64,000 bases of DNA. Source: Lentzea alba. GTDB taxonomy: Bacteria > Actinomycetota > Actinomycetes > Mycobacteriales > Pseudonocardiaceae. The notes beneath the pieces were generated by a model, which was not told the origin of the DNA, did no database searches, and worked only from the letters and a program-made list of their open reading frames with translations. Location of the stretch: assembly GCF_011067745.1 (NCBI RefSeq), contig NZ_JAAMPJ010000012.1, positions 310,001 through 374,000 of the forward strand, read 5' to 3'. A program made the position numbers and the translations under genes. Positions 8,931 through 17,910 of this stretch are shown here, in pieces (position 1 is the first letter of the stretch; each line of letters begins with the position of its first letter).

Positions 8931-10184
8931 TCATCGCGGGGTGATCCCGGCGAGCGGGACCGCGAACACGATCCGCTTGTCGATCAGCGTGCCCGCGGCG
9001 TTGAAGGCGTGCTCGGTGGCCGTCCACAACAGACCGTTGCCGTGCTCGTAGTACAGGTCCTCGCCGCCGACCGCCCAGCTGTAGGTGTTCATGTCCGCGG
9101 CCCCGGCGAACAGGAAGCTGTGCTTGTCCGCCGAACTGCGGCCGAGGTAGTAGTTGCCCTGCCAGGTTTGTGCGCCCTGGACGTTGCTCTTCGGCGTGGT
9201 CACCGCCTTGCTCGGCACGGCCTTGCCGGAAGTGGTCGTGAGCTTGCGGGTGGAGGCGTCGACGTTGTAGTGCACGACGCGACCGCCGTCGATGGACAGG
9301 TCCGTGCTGCGGCCGTCCCGGTACTCGCCGACGACCAGTGTGTCCGGGGTCGTGCTGCGGTCGAGGGCCAGCGACGAGAAGCACAGCGCGTTCGGCTGGG
9401 GCACGCACGGCGAGGGTGGCGTGGTGGCTTGGCGGTAGGTGGCCACCTGGGGCACGACATAGCGGTAGCCGTAGGCGTGGTACCTGGTACCGATCTTGCC
9501 GATCTCGTCGGCCTGGTCGGTGGCCACCTCGAGCACGCGCTCCAGGTCGAACACGCGCAGGCCGCGGGAGGTGTCGGCGACGTACAGATAGCGCCCCAGC
9601 CAGGCCATGCCGCCCGCGTGGATCGGCACCGCCTTGAAGTTCGACGAGCTGGTCGGTTCCACCAGCAGCACGTGCCGGTACTTGCCGGTGACGCGGTCGA
9701 CCAGGGACACCCGAGCGCCGTGGTCCTTCGACGTCCCGGCCTTGGCGGTGTCGTAGTGCCAGCTCACGGCCATGACCTTGTTCGATCCCCACTGGCCGTC
9801 GTCGTCCGCGTCGGATGATCCGGTGACGCCCTGCGGCACCCAGTAGGACACCGTGCTGTCGGCGTCGTCCCAGCAGAACCGGGCGCTGCTGTGCAGGATC
9901 TGGCTGGGCTGCAACGGGATGTCCGTGCGGTCGTAGAACTCCGGCTGGGCCTGCTCGCGGCTCGCGGAGCAGTCGTTGGTGGACCGGTTCGCCGCGGCCA
10001 GCACGTCCGACACGGGCAGGCGCGAACCGAGCGTGGACGCCAGCCCCGCGGCCTGCGTGTCGAGCGACCAGTCCGCGGTCAGCGCGAAGGCGGAGCCGTC
10101 CCGTGCGGTGATCTGGTTGGGCGCTGCGGTGGCCGGCGCGGCTGTTGCCAGCAGCATCGCGATGATGAACCCGAGTTGTTTCAC
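8931..10184 (-). CDS. Secreted protein of unknown function, beta-propeller-like
   Basis: 417 residues from the GTG at 10184, which places a clean Sec signal peptide at the front (KQLGFIIAMLLATAAPATA, cleavage near AAPNQ). The mature part contains repeated short strands with motifs such as GGMAWLGRYLYVADTSRG and SLALDRSTTPDTLVVGEYRD, suggesting blades of a propeller. There is no catalytic motif I recognise. It is divergent from the STAND-WD40 gene and shares with it an intergenic region holding a perfect inverted repeat, so the two may be co-regulated. Confidence 0.7.
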   Translation of the reverse strand: MKQLGFIIAMLLATAAPATAAPNQITARDGSAFALTADWSLDTQAAGLASTLGSRLPVSDVLAAANRSTNDCSASREQAQPEFYDRTDIPLQPSQILHSSARFCWDDADSTVSYWVPQGVTGSSDADDDGQWGSNKVMAVSWHYDTAKAGTSKDHGARVSLVDRVTGKYRHVLLVEPTSSSNFKAVPIHAGGMAWLGRYLYVADTSRGLRVFDLERVLEVATDQADEIGKIGTRYHAYGYRYVVPQVATYRQATTPPSPCVPQPNALCFSSLALDRSTTPDTLVVGEYRDGRSTDLSIDGGRVVHYNVDASTRKLTTTSGKAVPSKAVTTPKSNVQGAQTWQGNYYLGRSSADKHSFLFAGAADMNTYSWAVGGEDLYYEHGNGLLWTATEHAFNAAGTLIDKRIVFAVPLAGITPR

Positions 10185-10210
10185 GGCAACAACTTCTATG
10201 CGGTGGAGGG

Positions 10211-10241
10211 TTGTCCAGCAACGCCTGAGCAGCCTGGACAA
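10211..10241. promoter_or_regulatory. Inverted repeat TTGTCCAG-N15-CTGGACAA, copy 1
   Basis: Perfect 8-bp arms 15 nt apart, in the divergent promoter between the secreted protein (start 10184) and the STAND gene (start 10270). The same arms with the same spacing recur at 13705-13735, just after the STAND gene. It is probably the operator of the HTH domain of that protein. Confidence 0.65.
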
Positions 10242-10269
10242 TCATCCGCTGTCGATCTGGGGAGGTGTG

Positions 10270-13200
10270 GTGGGACGTCCTGAACGTCCGCTCGACCCGA
10301 TGGAAGGCCCGGTCCAGCGCTTCGCCTGGGAGTTGCGCAGGCTGCGCGAGAAGGCCGGATCGCCGAGCTACCGGGAGTTGTCCAGAAAGGCCCATTTCTC
10401 GTCCACGGCGTTGTCCGAGGCGGCGGGCGGCAGCCAGTTGCCGACGCTCGCCGTGACGCTCGGGTACGTCGAGGCCTGCGAGGGCGACACCTCGTTCTGG
10501 GAACAGCAGTGGCGGGAGGTGGTCGCCTCGGTGCTCGCGCCCGGCGACGAGAGCGCTCCCTATCTCGGGCTCGCGGCGTTCCAGCCCTCGGACGCGGCGC
10601 TCTTCCGAGGCCGCGAGGAGCTCGTCGCGCATCTGGTGGGGGAGGTGGGGAAACGGTCGTTCCTGGGGGTGTTCGGGGCGTCCGGATCGGGAAAATCGTC
10701 ACTGCTCCGGGCCGGTCTGGTGCCGTCGATGTCGCTGTCCTCGGCCGTGCTGACGCCGACCGCCCGTCCGATGCGGGAGCTGACGGCCAAGACCGCGGAC
10801 CAGCCTGAGCTGATCGTCGTGGACCAGTTCGAGGAGACGTTCACGCTGTGCGCCGATCCGGACGAGCGCGCCTGTTTCGTCGCCGCCTTGCTGTCGTCCG
10901 ACGCCAAGGTCGTCATCGGCTGCCGGATCGACTTCCTGGACCGGTGCGCGGCGATACCGTCGCTGCTCACCGCCCTGCGCGACGCGCAGGTGCTGGTCGG
11001 GCCGATGGCACCCGACGAGTTGCGCCGGGCGATCGTCGAGCCTGCTTGCGCCGCCGGTCTCAAGGTCGAGCCGGAGATGGTCGCGGCAGCGGTGCTCGAC
11101 GCCCACGGCCAGCCGGGCGCTTTGCCGTTGCTGTCGCACGCCTTGCTGGAGACGTGGCGAAGACGGGAGAACAGCAAGCTCACCCTGGCCGGTTACCAGG
11201 CCAGCGGCGGGGTGTCCGGCGCGATCGCCGCCACCGCCGAGCAGGCGTTCACGGAGCTCGACGCCACCGGTCAGGCCGCTGCTCGTTCGCTGCTGCTCCG
11301 GTTGGTGCAGACCGACCACGGTGCCTACGACCTGCGGCGGCGGGTCGCGCTGGACGAGGTGATGGGCTCGGAGTTGAACGCCCTGGTCGCCGCGCGGCTC
11401 GTGGTGGTCGCCGACGGCAGCGTGGAGTTGGCGCACGAGGCGTTGACCAGGGCTTGGCCGCGACTGCGGGCGTGGATCGAAGAGGACCGCGAACGCCTGC
11501 AGCAGCACCAGGACCTCACCACGGCCGCCCTCGCCTGGGACACGGTCGACCGCGATTCCGGTGCGTTGTACCGAGGTGTGCGGCTGGAGGTCGCGCGGTC
11601 GCTCGCCGCGGACTCGCCGGTCGCGTTGTCGCCGTTGGAGCGGGAGTTCCTCTCGGCGAGTGAAGCGCACGACACCGCCGAACGGGCAGGCGCTCGACGG
11701 GGCGCCCGTCGGCTGCGTCACCTCGTCAAAGCCCTGGCCGTGTTGCTGGTGGCGTGCCTGGTGATCACCGGTGTCGCCGTGTTTCAGCGCCGTGCCGCCG
11801 TTGCCGGGCAACAGGTCGCGTTGTCCCGTCAGCTCGCCCTGCGTGCCGAGGACCTCAGCGCGTCCTGGCCGGACGCGGCCGAAGTCCTTGCCGTGCAGGC
11901 TTTCCGCACGTCACCGACGACCGAGGCACGCGGCGCGTTGCTGAGCACCGCCGCCTACAAGCCGCCGCGGGTGCTGTTGAAGGACCATCGTGGCGCGGTG
12001 CGGGCGGTCGCGTTCAGCCAGGACGGCACGCTGCTGGCCACCGCCGGGGACGACCGGTCCGTGCTGGTCCGCTCGCCCGCCGGGGCGGCTCCGCCGATCG
12101 CGTTGACCCATCACGCGAAGCCGGTGCGTGCACTGGCGTTCCACCCTTCCGCGCCGGTGCTCGCTTCTGGTGGTGACGACGAGCAGATCGTGTTGTGGGA
12201 CTTGACCACGCACGCCGCCGCGCAGGTCGTTTCCGTGCCGCACGGCCGGATCAACAGCATCTCCCACAACGCTGACGGTCTGATGGCGTCCGCTTCGCAG
12301 GACGGCACGGTCATCCTGTGGGACGGGGCTCGGGAGGTGTCGCGGGTTCCGCATTCTCTCGGCGAGGTCCACGACGTGTCGCTGGGCGGTGACCTGGTCG
12401 CGTTGGCCGGACAGAACGGTGTGCTGGTGCACAACCGGGTCACCGGCGCGCAGCAGGTGTTCCAGGACCATCGCGGTCCGGTGCTCACGGTGGCGCTGAG
12501 CCGGGACGGCCGCTCGGTGGCCAGCGGCGGTGCGGACAGCCAGGTGGTGTTGCGGGCCGGGGGAGAGCCGGGTTTCCTGCGGCGGCACACCGCGGGGATC
12601 AGGTCCGTCGAGTTCAGCCCGGACGGGCGGATGCTGATGTCCGCGGCCGACGACGGCACCGTGCGGTGGTGGTCGGTGCCCGACGGCGGCTGGCTGACCG
12701 GGCTGATCTCCCGCACCGGCGCGTTCTTCGCGGCCGGGCTGAGCGCGGACGGGACCCAGCTGGCCGCGGGCGGCGACGACAGCGTGAGCGTGTGGCAGGT
12801 CGCTTTGCCCGCGTTCACCGGACATGCCGTTCCGCCGCTCGGCGTCGCCCTGGCACCCGATGGACGGATCGCGACCGGCGGCGCGGACAGGTCGATCACG
12901 ATCTGGGACCCGTCCGGGACGCGGATCGCCGAGCTGGCCGCGCCGGCGAAGGTGAAGTCGGTTGCCTTCCACCCCAACGGAACCCTGTTGGCCGCGGGGG
13001 AGGACGGCGCGGTCACGGTGTGGGATCCGGCGTCGCGCAGACCGGTGCGCGCCATCGCCGGACACGACGGTCCGGTCACCAGCCTGGCCCTGACCGGCAG
13101 CGTGGTCGCCTCCGGCGGTGCCGATCGCACGATCAGACTGTTCGATCCGGCTTCCGATGCGCCGCAACGCAATCTTCCCGTCGCGCACACCGCCGCCGTG

Positions 13201-13704
13201 GAGGCGTTGGCCTTCAGCCCGGACGGCGCCGTCCTGGCCTCGGGAGGCAACGACGGGCGGATCATCCTCTGGGACGTCCAGCACTCCCGTCAGCTCGCGG
13301 TGCTCGGTGAGCTCGGGAACGCGTTGCGGGACATCGCGTTCACCCCCGACGGCCGGACGCTGATCACCGGTGACGCCAGCGGCGCGGTGATCTTCTGGGA
13401 CGTCGCCGCTCGTCGCCAGAGCGCGACCCTGCCCGGCCAACGCGGTGCCGTGCGGGCACTCGCGCTCAACAGCGCCGGTTCGCTGCTCGCCGTTGCCGGC
13501 AGCGACACCGTGATCACGTTGTGGGACACCGGCACCCGCGATCAGGTCGCCACTTTGGCCGGCCACTCCGGTCCGGTCAACGCCGTGGCCTTCCACGGCA
13601 GCACACTGGCGTCCACCGGCGCCGACCCCCGCGTGATCAGGTGGGATCTCGACCCGGACGCCGTGATCGCCCGCATCTGCGGCGCACGGGTTGGCCGGTG
13701 TTGA
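10270..13704 (+). CDS. HTH - STAND NTPase (nSTAND1) - TM - WD40 repeat protein
   Basis: 1144 residues from the GTG at 10270, behind GGGGAGG. Order: N-terminal XRE-like HTH (about 10-75, LREKAGSPSYRELSRKAHFS); a P-loop STAND NTPase (about 95-480) with Walker A GASGSGKSSLLRAG and Walker B ELIVVDQFEETF; one TM helix near 482-505 (LVKALAVLLVACLVITGVAV); then about 14 WD40 repeats (570-1140), enough for two seven-bladed propellers. STAND proteins are ligand-gated switches: repeats sense and the NTPase oligomerises. An HTH on a membrane-anchored switch would couple sensing to transcription. The identical inverted repeats on both sides are the obvious targets. Confidence 0.88.
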   Translation: MGRPERPLDPMEGPVQRFAWELRRLREKAGSPSYRELSRKAHFSSTALSEAAGGSQLPTLAVTLGYVEACEGDTSFWEQQWREVVASVLAPGDESAPYLGLAAFQPSDAALFRGREELVAHLVGEVGKRSFLGVFGASGSGKSSLLRAGLVPSMSLSSAVLTPTARPMRELTAKTADQPELIVVDQFEETFTLCADPDERACFVAALLSSDAKVVIGCRIDFLDRCAAIPSLLTALRDAQVLVGPMAPDELRRAIVEPACAAGLKVEPEMVAAAVLDAHGQPGALPLLSHALLETWRRRENSKLTLAGYQASGGVSGAIAATAEQAFTELDATGQAAARSLLLRLVQTDHGAYDLRRRVALDEVMGSELNALVAARLVVVADGSVELAHEALTRAWPRLRAWIEEDRERLQQHQDLTTAALAWDTVDRDSGALYRGVRLEVARSLAADSPVALSPLEREFLSASEAHDTAERAGARRGARRLRHLVKALAVLLVACLVITGVAVFQRRAAVAGQQVALSRQLALRAEDLSASWPDAAEVLAVQAFRTSPTTEARGALLSTAAYKPPRVLLKDHRGAVRAVAFSQDGTLLATAGDDRSVLVRSPAGAAPPIALTHHAKPVRALAFHPSAPVLASGGDDEQIVLWDLTTHAAAQVVSVPHGRINSISHNADGLMASASQDGTVILWDGAREVSRVPHSLGEVHDVSLGGDLVALAGQNGVLVHNRVTGAQQVFQDHRGPVLTVALSRDGRSVASGGADSQVVLRAGGEPGFLRRHTAGIRSVEFSPDGRMLMSAADDGTVRWWSVPDGGWLTGLISRTGAFFAAGLSADGTQLAAGGDDSVSVWQVALPAFTGHAVPPLGVALAPDGRIATGGADRSITIWDPSGTRIAELAAPAKVKSVAFHPNGTLLAAGEDGAVTVWDPASRRPVRAIAGHDGPVTSLALTGSVVASGGADRTIRLFDPASDAPQRNLPVAHTAAVEALAFSPDGAVLASGGNDGRIILWDVQHSRQLAVLGELGNALRDIAFTPDGRTLITGDASGAVIFWDVAARRQSATLPGQRGAVRALALNSAGSLLAVAGSDTVITLWDTGTRDQVATLAGHSGPVNAVAFHGSTLASTGADPRVIRWDLDPDAVIARICGARVGRC

Positions 13705-13735
13705 TTGTCCAGGGCGCTGACCTGCTGCTGGACAA
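13705..13735. promoter_or_regulatory. Inverted repeat TTGTCCAG-N15-CTGGACAA, copy 2
   Basis: It begins at the base after the STAND stop codon and has the same two 8-bp arms and the same 15-nt spacing as copy 1. The spacer sequences differ, so conservation is limited to the arms. It lies 54 nt before the start of the small secreted protein at 13790. Confidence 0.65.
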
Positions 13736-13789
13736 CATCGTGACCCCCTACGAATGGCAACGCACAACCCATTCGAGGGAAGGAAACGG

Positions 13790-14242
13790 ATGAAGCGCAC
13801 CTTCGCGGTACTCGCGGGCCTCGCCACCACGTTGGGCCTGGTGCTCGTGGGCGGTCAGGCCAACGCCGCCGCCCCGGAGCCCCAGCCGAGAGTCGAGGTC
13901 AGCATCCAGTCGCAGGGCATCGTGTACGACCTCTACGACGGCGGCGTGCTGGTGGGCACCGGCACGTTCAGGGCCGACCCGTCCGGTGACATCCCCGGCG
14001 ACTCGATCCAGGCCTGCGACTGGGACGCGGACGGCTGGGGCATCGAGACGCAGCTGGACGTCAACCCGGGCTCCAGCTGGGACACCGACCGCGCGGTCAA
14101 CACCCGCGGCCACGCGTCGCCGTACTGCAGTGGCTGGAAGAGCGGCAACATCGCGGAGAACACCCCGGTCGCCATCCGGGTCTGCCTGGTGAAGTCCGGC
14201 AGCTCCCCGGTCTGCTCGCCGGGGGTCAGGGGCAGCGCCTGA
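13790..14242 (+). CDS. Small secreted cysteine-containing protein
   Basis: 150 residues from the ATG at 13790, behind GGAAGGAA. A Sec signal peptide (MKRTFAVLAGLATTLGLVLV, cleavage near ANAAAP) leads to a mature domain of about 120 residues with four Cys, probably two disulfides, and many Asp/Gly turns. I do not recognise the family. Its promoter region carries inverted-repeat copy 2, so it may be an output or partner of the STAND-WD40 protein. Confidence 0.8.
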   Translation: MKRTFAVLAGLATTLGLVLVGGQANAAAPEPQPRVEVSIQSQGIVYDLYDGGVLVGTGTFRADPSGDIPGDSIQACDWDADGWGIETQLDVNPGSSWDTDRAVNTRGHASPYCSGWKSGNIAENTPVAIRVCLVKSGSSPVCSPGVRGSA

Positions 14243-14251
14243 TGTGAACCA

Positions 14252-14290
14252 CCTCGTGAGTGTTCTCCTCACCGGGGAACACTCACGAGG
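14252..14290. terminator. Bidirectional hairpin terminator
   Basis: A perfect 14-bp stem (CCTCGTGAGTGTTC / GAACACTCACGAGG, loop 11) lies between the convergent small secreted protein and NlpC/P60 genes. Confidence 0.8.
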
Positions 14291-14307
14291 GTTGGGCAGC
14301 GGCGGGT

Positions 14308-15294
14308 TCAGTCGGAGATGCGGCGGATCACGCTGATCGGGCCGATCGAGTCGATGTCGGCGATCTTCACCGGCACCCCCTCGGTCGACGCGTGCACGGC
14401 GCGCACGCCGTCCACGGCCATGGCCACGTGGGACTGGCCGGAGTAGTAGACGATGATGTCGCCGGCCTTGACCTCGCCGCGGCTGACCGCGCGCCCCTCC
14501 TTGGCCTGGGCGTAGCTGGTGCGGCCGATGGACACGTTCGCGTAGCGGTACGCGGCCTGGACGAGCGAGGAGCAGTCCCACTCGTCCGGGCCGTTGGCGC
14601 CGTGGACGTACCTGTCACCGCGCTGCTCGAGCGCGAACTGCAGCGCCTTGCCGGCGGTTCCGGGCGGGGCCTGGATCGGCGACAGGTCGCCGGCGTTCTT
14701 CAGGGCGTTCCTGGTCGAGGCGCTGAGCGAGTTGTACTGGGTGCGGGCTTCGTTCAGCTGCTTCTGCAGGTCGGCGCTCTTCTGATCGATCTCGGCGAGC
14801 AGCTTCCCCGACGCCTCCCTCGCCTCGTCGGCCGTCCTGGTGGCGGCGTCCGCGGCGGTGACGGCGTCGGTGAGCCGTTGCAGCGCCTCGGCGTTGTCGG
14901 CCGCGAGGATGTTGATGGCCGACATGCGGTTGAGGAAGTCCTGCTGCGAGTCGCTCACGAGCAGTGCGGAGAGCTGGCTGAAGCGCGCGCCCGAGTAGGT
15001 GACCTCGGTGAGGAGGTCCACCTGGTCGCGCTGGGACTCCGCGGCCTTGCGCGCGGTGGCCAGGTCGCCCTTGGCCCTGTCCAGTTCACCCTGCTTGGCA
15101 GCCAGGTCGACCTGCGCCTTCAGCTTGTCCTGGTTGAGCTGCGCGGCCTTCTGGGACAGCTCGTTGTACTTCGTGAGCGCGTCCGCGGCGGAAGGCTGTG
15201 CGTTGCCCGGCGTCGTGGGGAGCACGGCCGCGACGACTGCCGCCGTCGTTGCGAATGCTCCACGCACGACGCGGCGTGAGGGGTGCGACACCAC
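14308..15294 (-). CDS. Secreted NlpC/P60 peptidoglycan endopeptidase (RipA-like)
   Basis: 328 residues. Signal peptide (cleavage near GNAQP), a long coiled-coil region (about 35-205, rich in Ala/Gln/Lys/Leu), then an NlpC/P60 domain with catalytic Cys in WDCSSLVQAAYR and His in SGQSHVAMAV. The family cleaves the gamma-D-Glu-meso-Dap bond in peptidoglycan stems. The double GTG start at 15294 has AAGGAGAA upstream. It follows the M23 peptidase by 32 nt, an operon of two wall hydrolases used in division or spore and hyphal remodelling. The coiled coil usually acts as an autoinhibitory or recruitment arm. Confidence 0.92.
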   Translation of the reverse strand: MVSHPSRRVVRGAFATTAAVVAAVLPTTPGNAQPSAADALTKYNELSQKAAQLNQDKLKAQVDLAAKQGELDRAKGDLATARKAAESQRDQVDLLTEVTYSGARFSQLSALLVSDSQQDFLNRMSAINILAADNAEALQRLTDAVTAADAATRTADEAREASGKLLAEIDQKSADLQKQLNEARTQYNSLSASTRNALKNAGDLSPIQAPPGTAGKALQFALEQRGDRYVHGANGPDEWDCSSLVQAAYRYANVSIGRTSYAQAKEGRAVSRGEVKAGDIIVYYSGQSHVAMAVDGVRAVHASTEGVPVKIADIDSIGPISVIRRISD

Positions 15295-15326
15295 GTCGCG
15301 GTTCTCCTTCGGTGTGCCTGGCGCGC

Positions 15327-16061
15327 TCAGACGGTGACGCCTCGATCGTTGAGCCAGGAGAGTGGGTTGATCTTCTGGCCGTCCGGGTTCCAGACCTCGA
15401 AGTGGAGGTGGGGGCCGGTGGACTCGCCGCGGTTGCCCATGCGGGCGATCTGCTGGCCGGCCTGGACCCGTTGGCCCACGCGGACGTTGTAGCTGTCGAC
15501 GTGGCCGTAGACGGTGATGGTCCCGTCGGGGTGCACCAGGCGGACCCATTGGCCGAAGCCGGAAATGGGGCCCGCGTCCTTCACGACACCGTCGGCGGCG
15601 GCGAGGATCGGGGTGCCGATCGGACCGGCGATGTCGATGCCGAGGTGCGCCCTGCCCCAGCGGGCGCCGTAGGCGGAGGTGAAGTCCCCGACGGCGGGGC
15701 GGGCGAACTTCGGGCGCTTCTGCTCGGCCTCCGCCGCCTCGCGCCGCGTCATGATCTGCTGACTGCGCAGGAGTTTGGCAGCTTCCACGGCACCTTCCGA
15801 CGCCGTCTTCCGCGAGGTCGTGAGGAGCCGCGGGGCGGAGGCGGTGTCACCGCCCGTTCCGTCGAACGTCGCGGTGCCGTCCGTGCGGTTCGCGAGCTGG
15901 ACGTTGTTGCCGGCGGCGGGTTGCAGGGCCTGGCCCGCGCCCGCCGTGGCGAACGCGCCCACCGCGACGGCGGCGACGACGATGCGTCCGCGCAGCGCAG
16001 ACGGAGGCGGAGGGAGGCGGTGCGAGGTGATCGTGCGCGTTGTGGTGCGGTGGTGGTTCAA
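15327..16061 (-). CDS. Secreted M23 (LytM/lysostaphin-type) peptidoglycan hydrolase
   Basis: 244 residues from a TTG start at 16061, 8 nt from GGAGG. Arg-rich N-terminus, hydrophobic signal segment (VVAAVAVGAFATAGAG), then a M23 domain with the zinc ligands H and D of AHLGID and the GPHLHFEV motif. The family cuts cross-bridges or stem peptides in peptidoglycan. It is in an operon with the downstream NlpC/P60 gene, behind the histidine kinase. The 124 nt before it hold no recognisable riboswitch. Confidence 0.9.
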   Translation of the reverse strand: MNHHRTTTRTITSHRLPPPPSALRGRIVVAAVAVGAFATAGAGQALQPAAGNNVQLANRTDGTATFDGTGGDTASAPRLLTTSRKTASEGAVEAAKLLRSQQIMTRREAAEAEQKRPKFARPAVGDFTSAYGARWGRAHLGIDIAGPIGTPILAAADGVVKDAGPISGFGQWVRLVHPDGTITVYGHVDSYNVRVGQRVQAGQQIARMGNRGESTGPHLHFEVWNPDGQKINPLSWLNDRGVTV

Positions 16062-16185
16062 AACCCGCCCCTCCGCTGTCGAGGGGTCTGATCGGCGGTC
16101 GCCGCCCACCTGAGCGCGATGGCGCGCGGGGTTCGCATGGCCGCCAAGATCGGGGCACCGTGTTAAGAACTCGAGTAGATGATGT

Positions 16186-17910
16186 TCAGGTTCCTTCGCG
16201 GGGCAGCCGGATCGTGAACGTCGTGCCCTCTCCCAGCTCGCTCGTCGCGGTGATCGTTCCCTTGTGCGCCAGGACGTAGTGCTTCGCGATCGCCAGACCG
16301 AGGCCACGTCCGCCGGTGGCACGCGCACGGGAACGGTCGGCCCGCCAGAACCGGTCGAACACGTGTGGCAGGTCCTCCGCCGCGATGCCGTGCCCCGTGT
16401 CGGAGACGGTGAGCACGACCTCATCGCCCTCACGGCGGCCGCTGACCACGACCCGTCCGTCCGCGGGGGTGTGCTGCACGGCGTTGACCACGAGGTTGCG
16501 CACGACCTGCCGCAGCCGTGCCGGGTCCGCGACCAGCCGCAGCTCCTCCCCGGCGGGTACGTCGAGGACCACCTGGTGGGCGGCGGCGATCCCGGCCAGC
16601 AGAACCGCTGCGTCCACCGGCTCCGGCCGCAGCGTCAGCGCACCCGCGTCGGCGGCGGCCAGCTCCTGCAGGTCCTCGACCAGCTGTTGCAACACCAGCG
16701 TCTCCTGCAGCAGCAGGTCCAGCAGATCCGCGTCCAGATCGACGACGCCCTCCTGCGCGGCGACCACCCAGCCGCGCATCGTGCCCAACGGCGTGCGCAG
16801 CTCGTGCGACAGGTCGTTGACCATGTTCTTGCGCAACGTCTCCGCCCGCGCGAGGTGCTCGGACATGTCGTTGAACGCCGCCGCGACCTCGGCGACCTCC
16901 CAGCGCGCCGTGACCTCCGCCCGCGCCGACACTTCGCCCGCGCGCATCCGCCGGGCCGCCTCGGTGAGCACGGTCAGCGGCCGCAGCACGCGGCCCGCCA
17001 GCAGGAAGCTCACGGCGATCGCGAGCACCAGCACCAGCGAGGCGGCCAACGCGATCTGGGCGATCCCGGCGGCGGGCAGGCCCACGACGGTGTGGCGGAC
17101 CACCGGTTGCTCGACGAACAGGAACGCGGCCGGCGCCACGGAGGACGTGAGCACCGCGCGCCGAGAAGACTCCAGGCACTTCTCGTGCTCCGGCCTCGTG
17201 TGCGTGGGCGCCACCATCCTCAGCACACCGTCCGCACCGAGATACGCCGGGTTGTACGGCACCCCGTTGCCGAGCTGGCACTGCAGCATGTGCTGGTTGA
17301 GCTGGCGGAGAGCACTTTGCTCAGTGCTCGTGTTCAACGCCAGCGACTGGCAGCCGTCGGTGTACGGCCAGGAGTACGAGCGCCCGGCCGCGCTCGTCCG
17401 AACCTCGGCCGCGACCCCCTGACGACGGGCGCAGGCGGCGTCGGCGTCGGCTCCCGCGCGCGACGACCGCTGTTCCTCGGCGGTGAGCAGGAACGGACCC
17501 ACCGCGCGCGGGTCGATGCGGTCCTGCGGAGCGTCCGGTCGCAGATCGAGGTCGACGTTGAGCGGATCGACCACCGCGGCCGGCTGGTTGGCCGCCTGCT
17601 GGTCGTCCGCGTCGAACGTGCCGCCGATCAGGGTCCGCTCCGTCGTGGTGAGCTGGACGTGCAACCCGGTCTCGCGGCTGAGGTCCTCGAGCAGCGGCGT
17701 GATGCCCGACCAGTTCGGGTGGGCGGCCCCGTACCCGAGCACGGCGTCGTAGACGCGGGCCAGTTCGGCCTGCTCGCGACCTTGCTCGGCGCGCAACGTC
17801 CGCGTCGTGCTCTGCACGGACAGCCACGCCGTCGCCGCGATCGAACACGCGGACACCAGCACCGTGCCCGCCAACAACAGCAGTCGCAGCCGGCGAGGCC
17901 TACTGGCCAC
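16186..17910 (-). CDS. Two-component sensor histidine kinase
   Basis: 574 residues. TM1 (LLLLAGTVLVSACSIAATAW), a large extracytoplasmic sensor region (about 30-265), TM2 (IAQIALAASLVLVLAIAVSF), a HAMP linker, the phosphorylated-His box DLSHELRTPLGTM and HATPase boxes (VVNAVQHTP, DTGHGIA). The GTG start at 17910 overlaps the response-regulator stop by 11 nt, so the two are coupled. The sensor domain contains Cys residues and has no family I can name. The neighbouring wall hydrolases suggest cell-envelope sensing. Confidence 0.93.
   Translation of the reverse strand: MASRPRRLRLLLLAGTVLVSACSIAATAWLSVQSTTRTLRAEQGREQAELARVYDAVLGYGAAHPNWSGITPLLEDLSRETGLHVQLTTTERTLIGGTFDADDQQAANQPAAVVDPLNVDLDLRPDAPQDRIDPRAVGPFLLTAEEQRSSRAGADADAACARRQGVAAEVRTSAAGRSYSWPYTDGCQSLALNTSTEQSALRQLNQHMLQCQLGNGVPYNPAYLGADGVLRMVAPTHTRPEHEKCLESSRRAVLTSSVAPAAFLFVEQPVVRHTVVGLPAAGIAQIALAASLVLVLAIAVSFLLAGRVLRPLTVLTEAARRMRAGEVSARAEVTARWEVAEVAAAFNDMSEHLARAETLRKNMVNDLSHELRTPLGTMRGWVVAAQEGVVDLDADLLDLLLQETLVLQQLVEDLQELAAADAGALTLRPEPVDAAVLLAGIAAAHQVVLDVPAGEELRLVADPARLRQVVRNLVVNAVQHTPADGRVVVSGRREGDEVVLTVSDTGHGIAAEDLPHVFDRFWRADRSRARATGGRGLGLAIAKHYVLAHKGTITATSELGEGTTFTIRLPREGT

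Noticed and set aside
16062..16185. Possible c-di-AMP (ydaO) riboswitch before the M23 hydrolase
   Set aside because: The gap is only 124 nt and lacks the conserved ydaO blocks I would expect; no pairing pattern was found.
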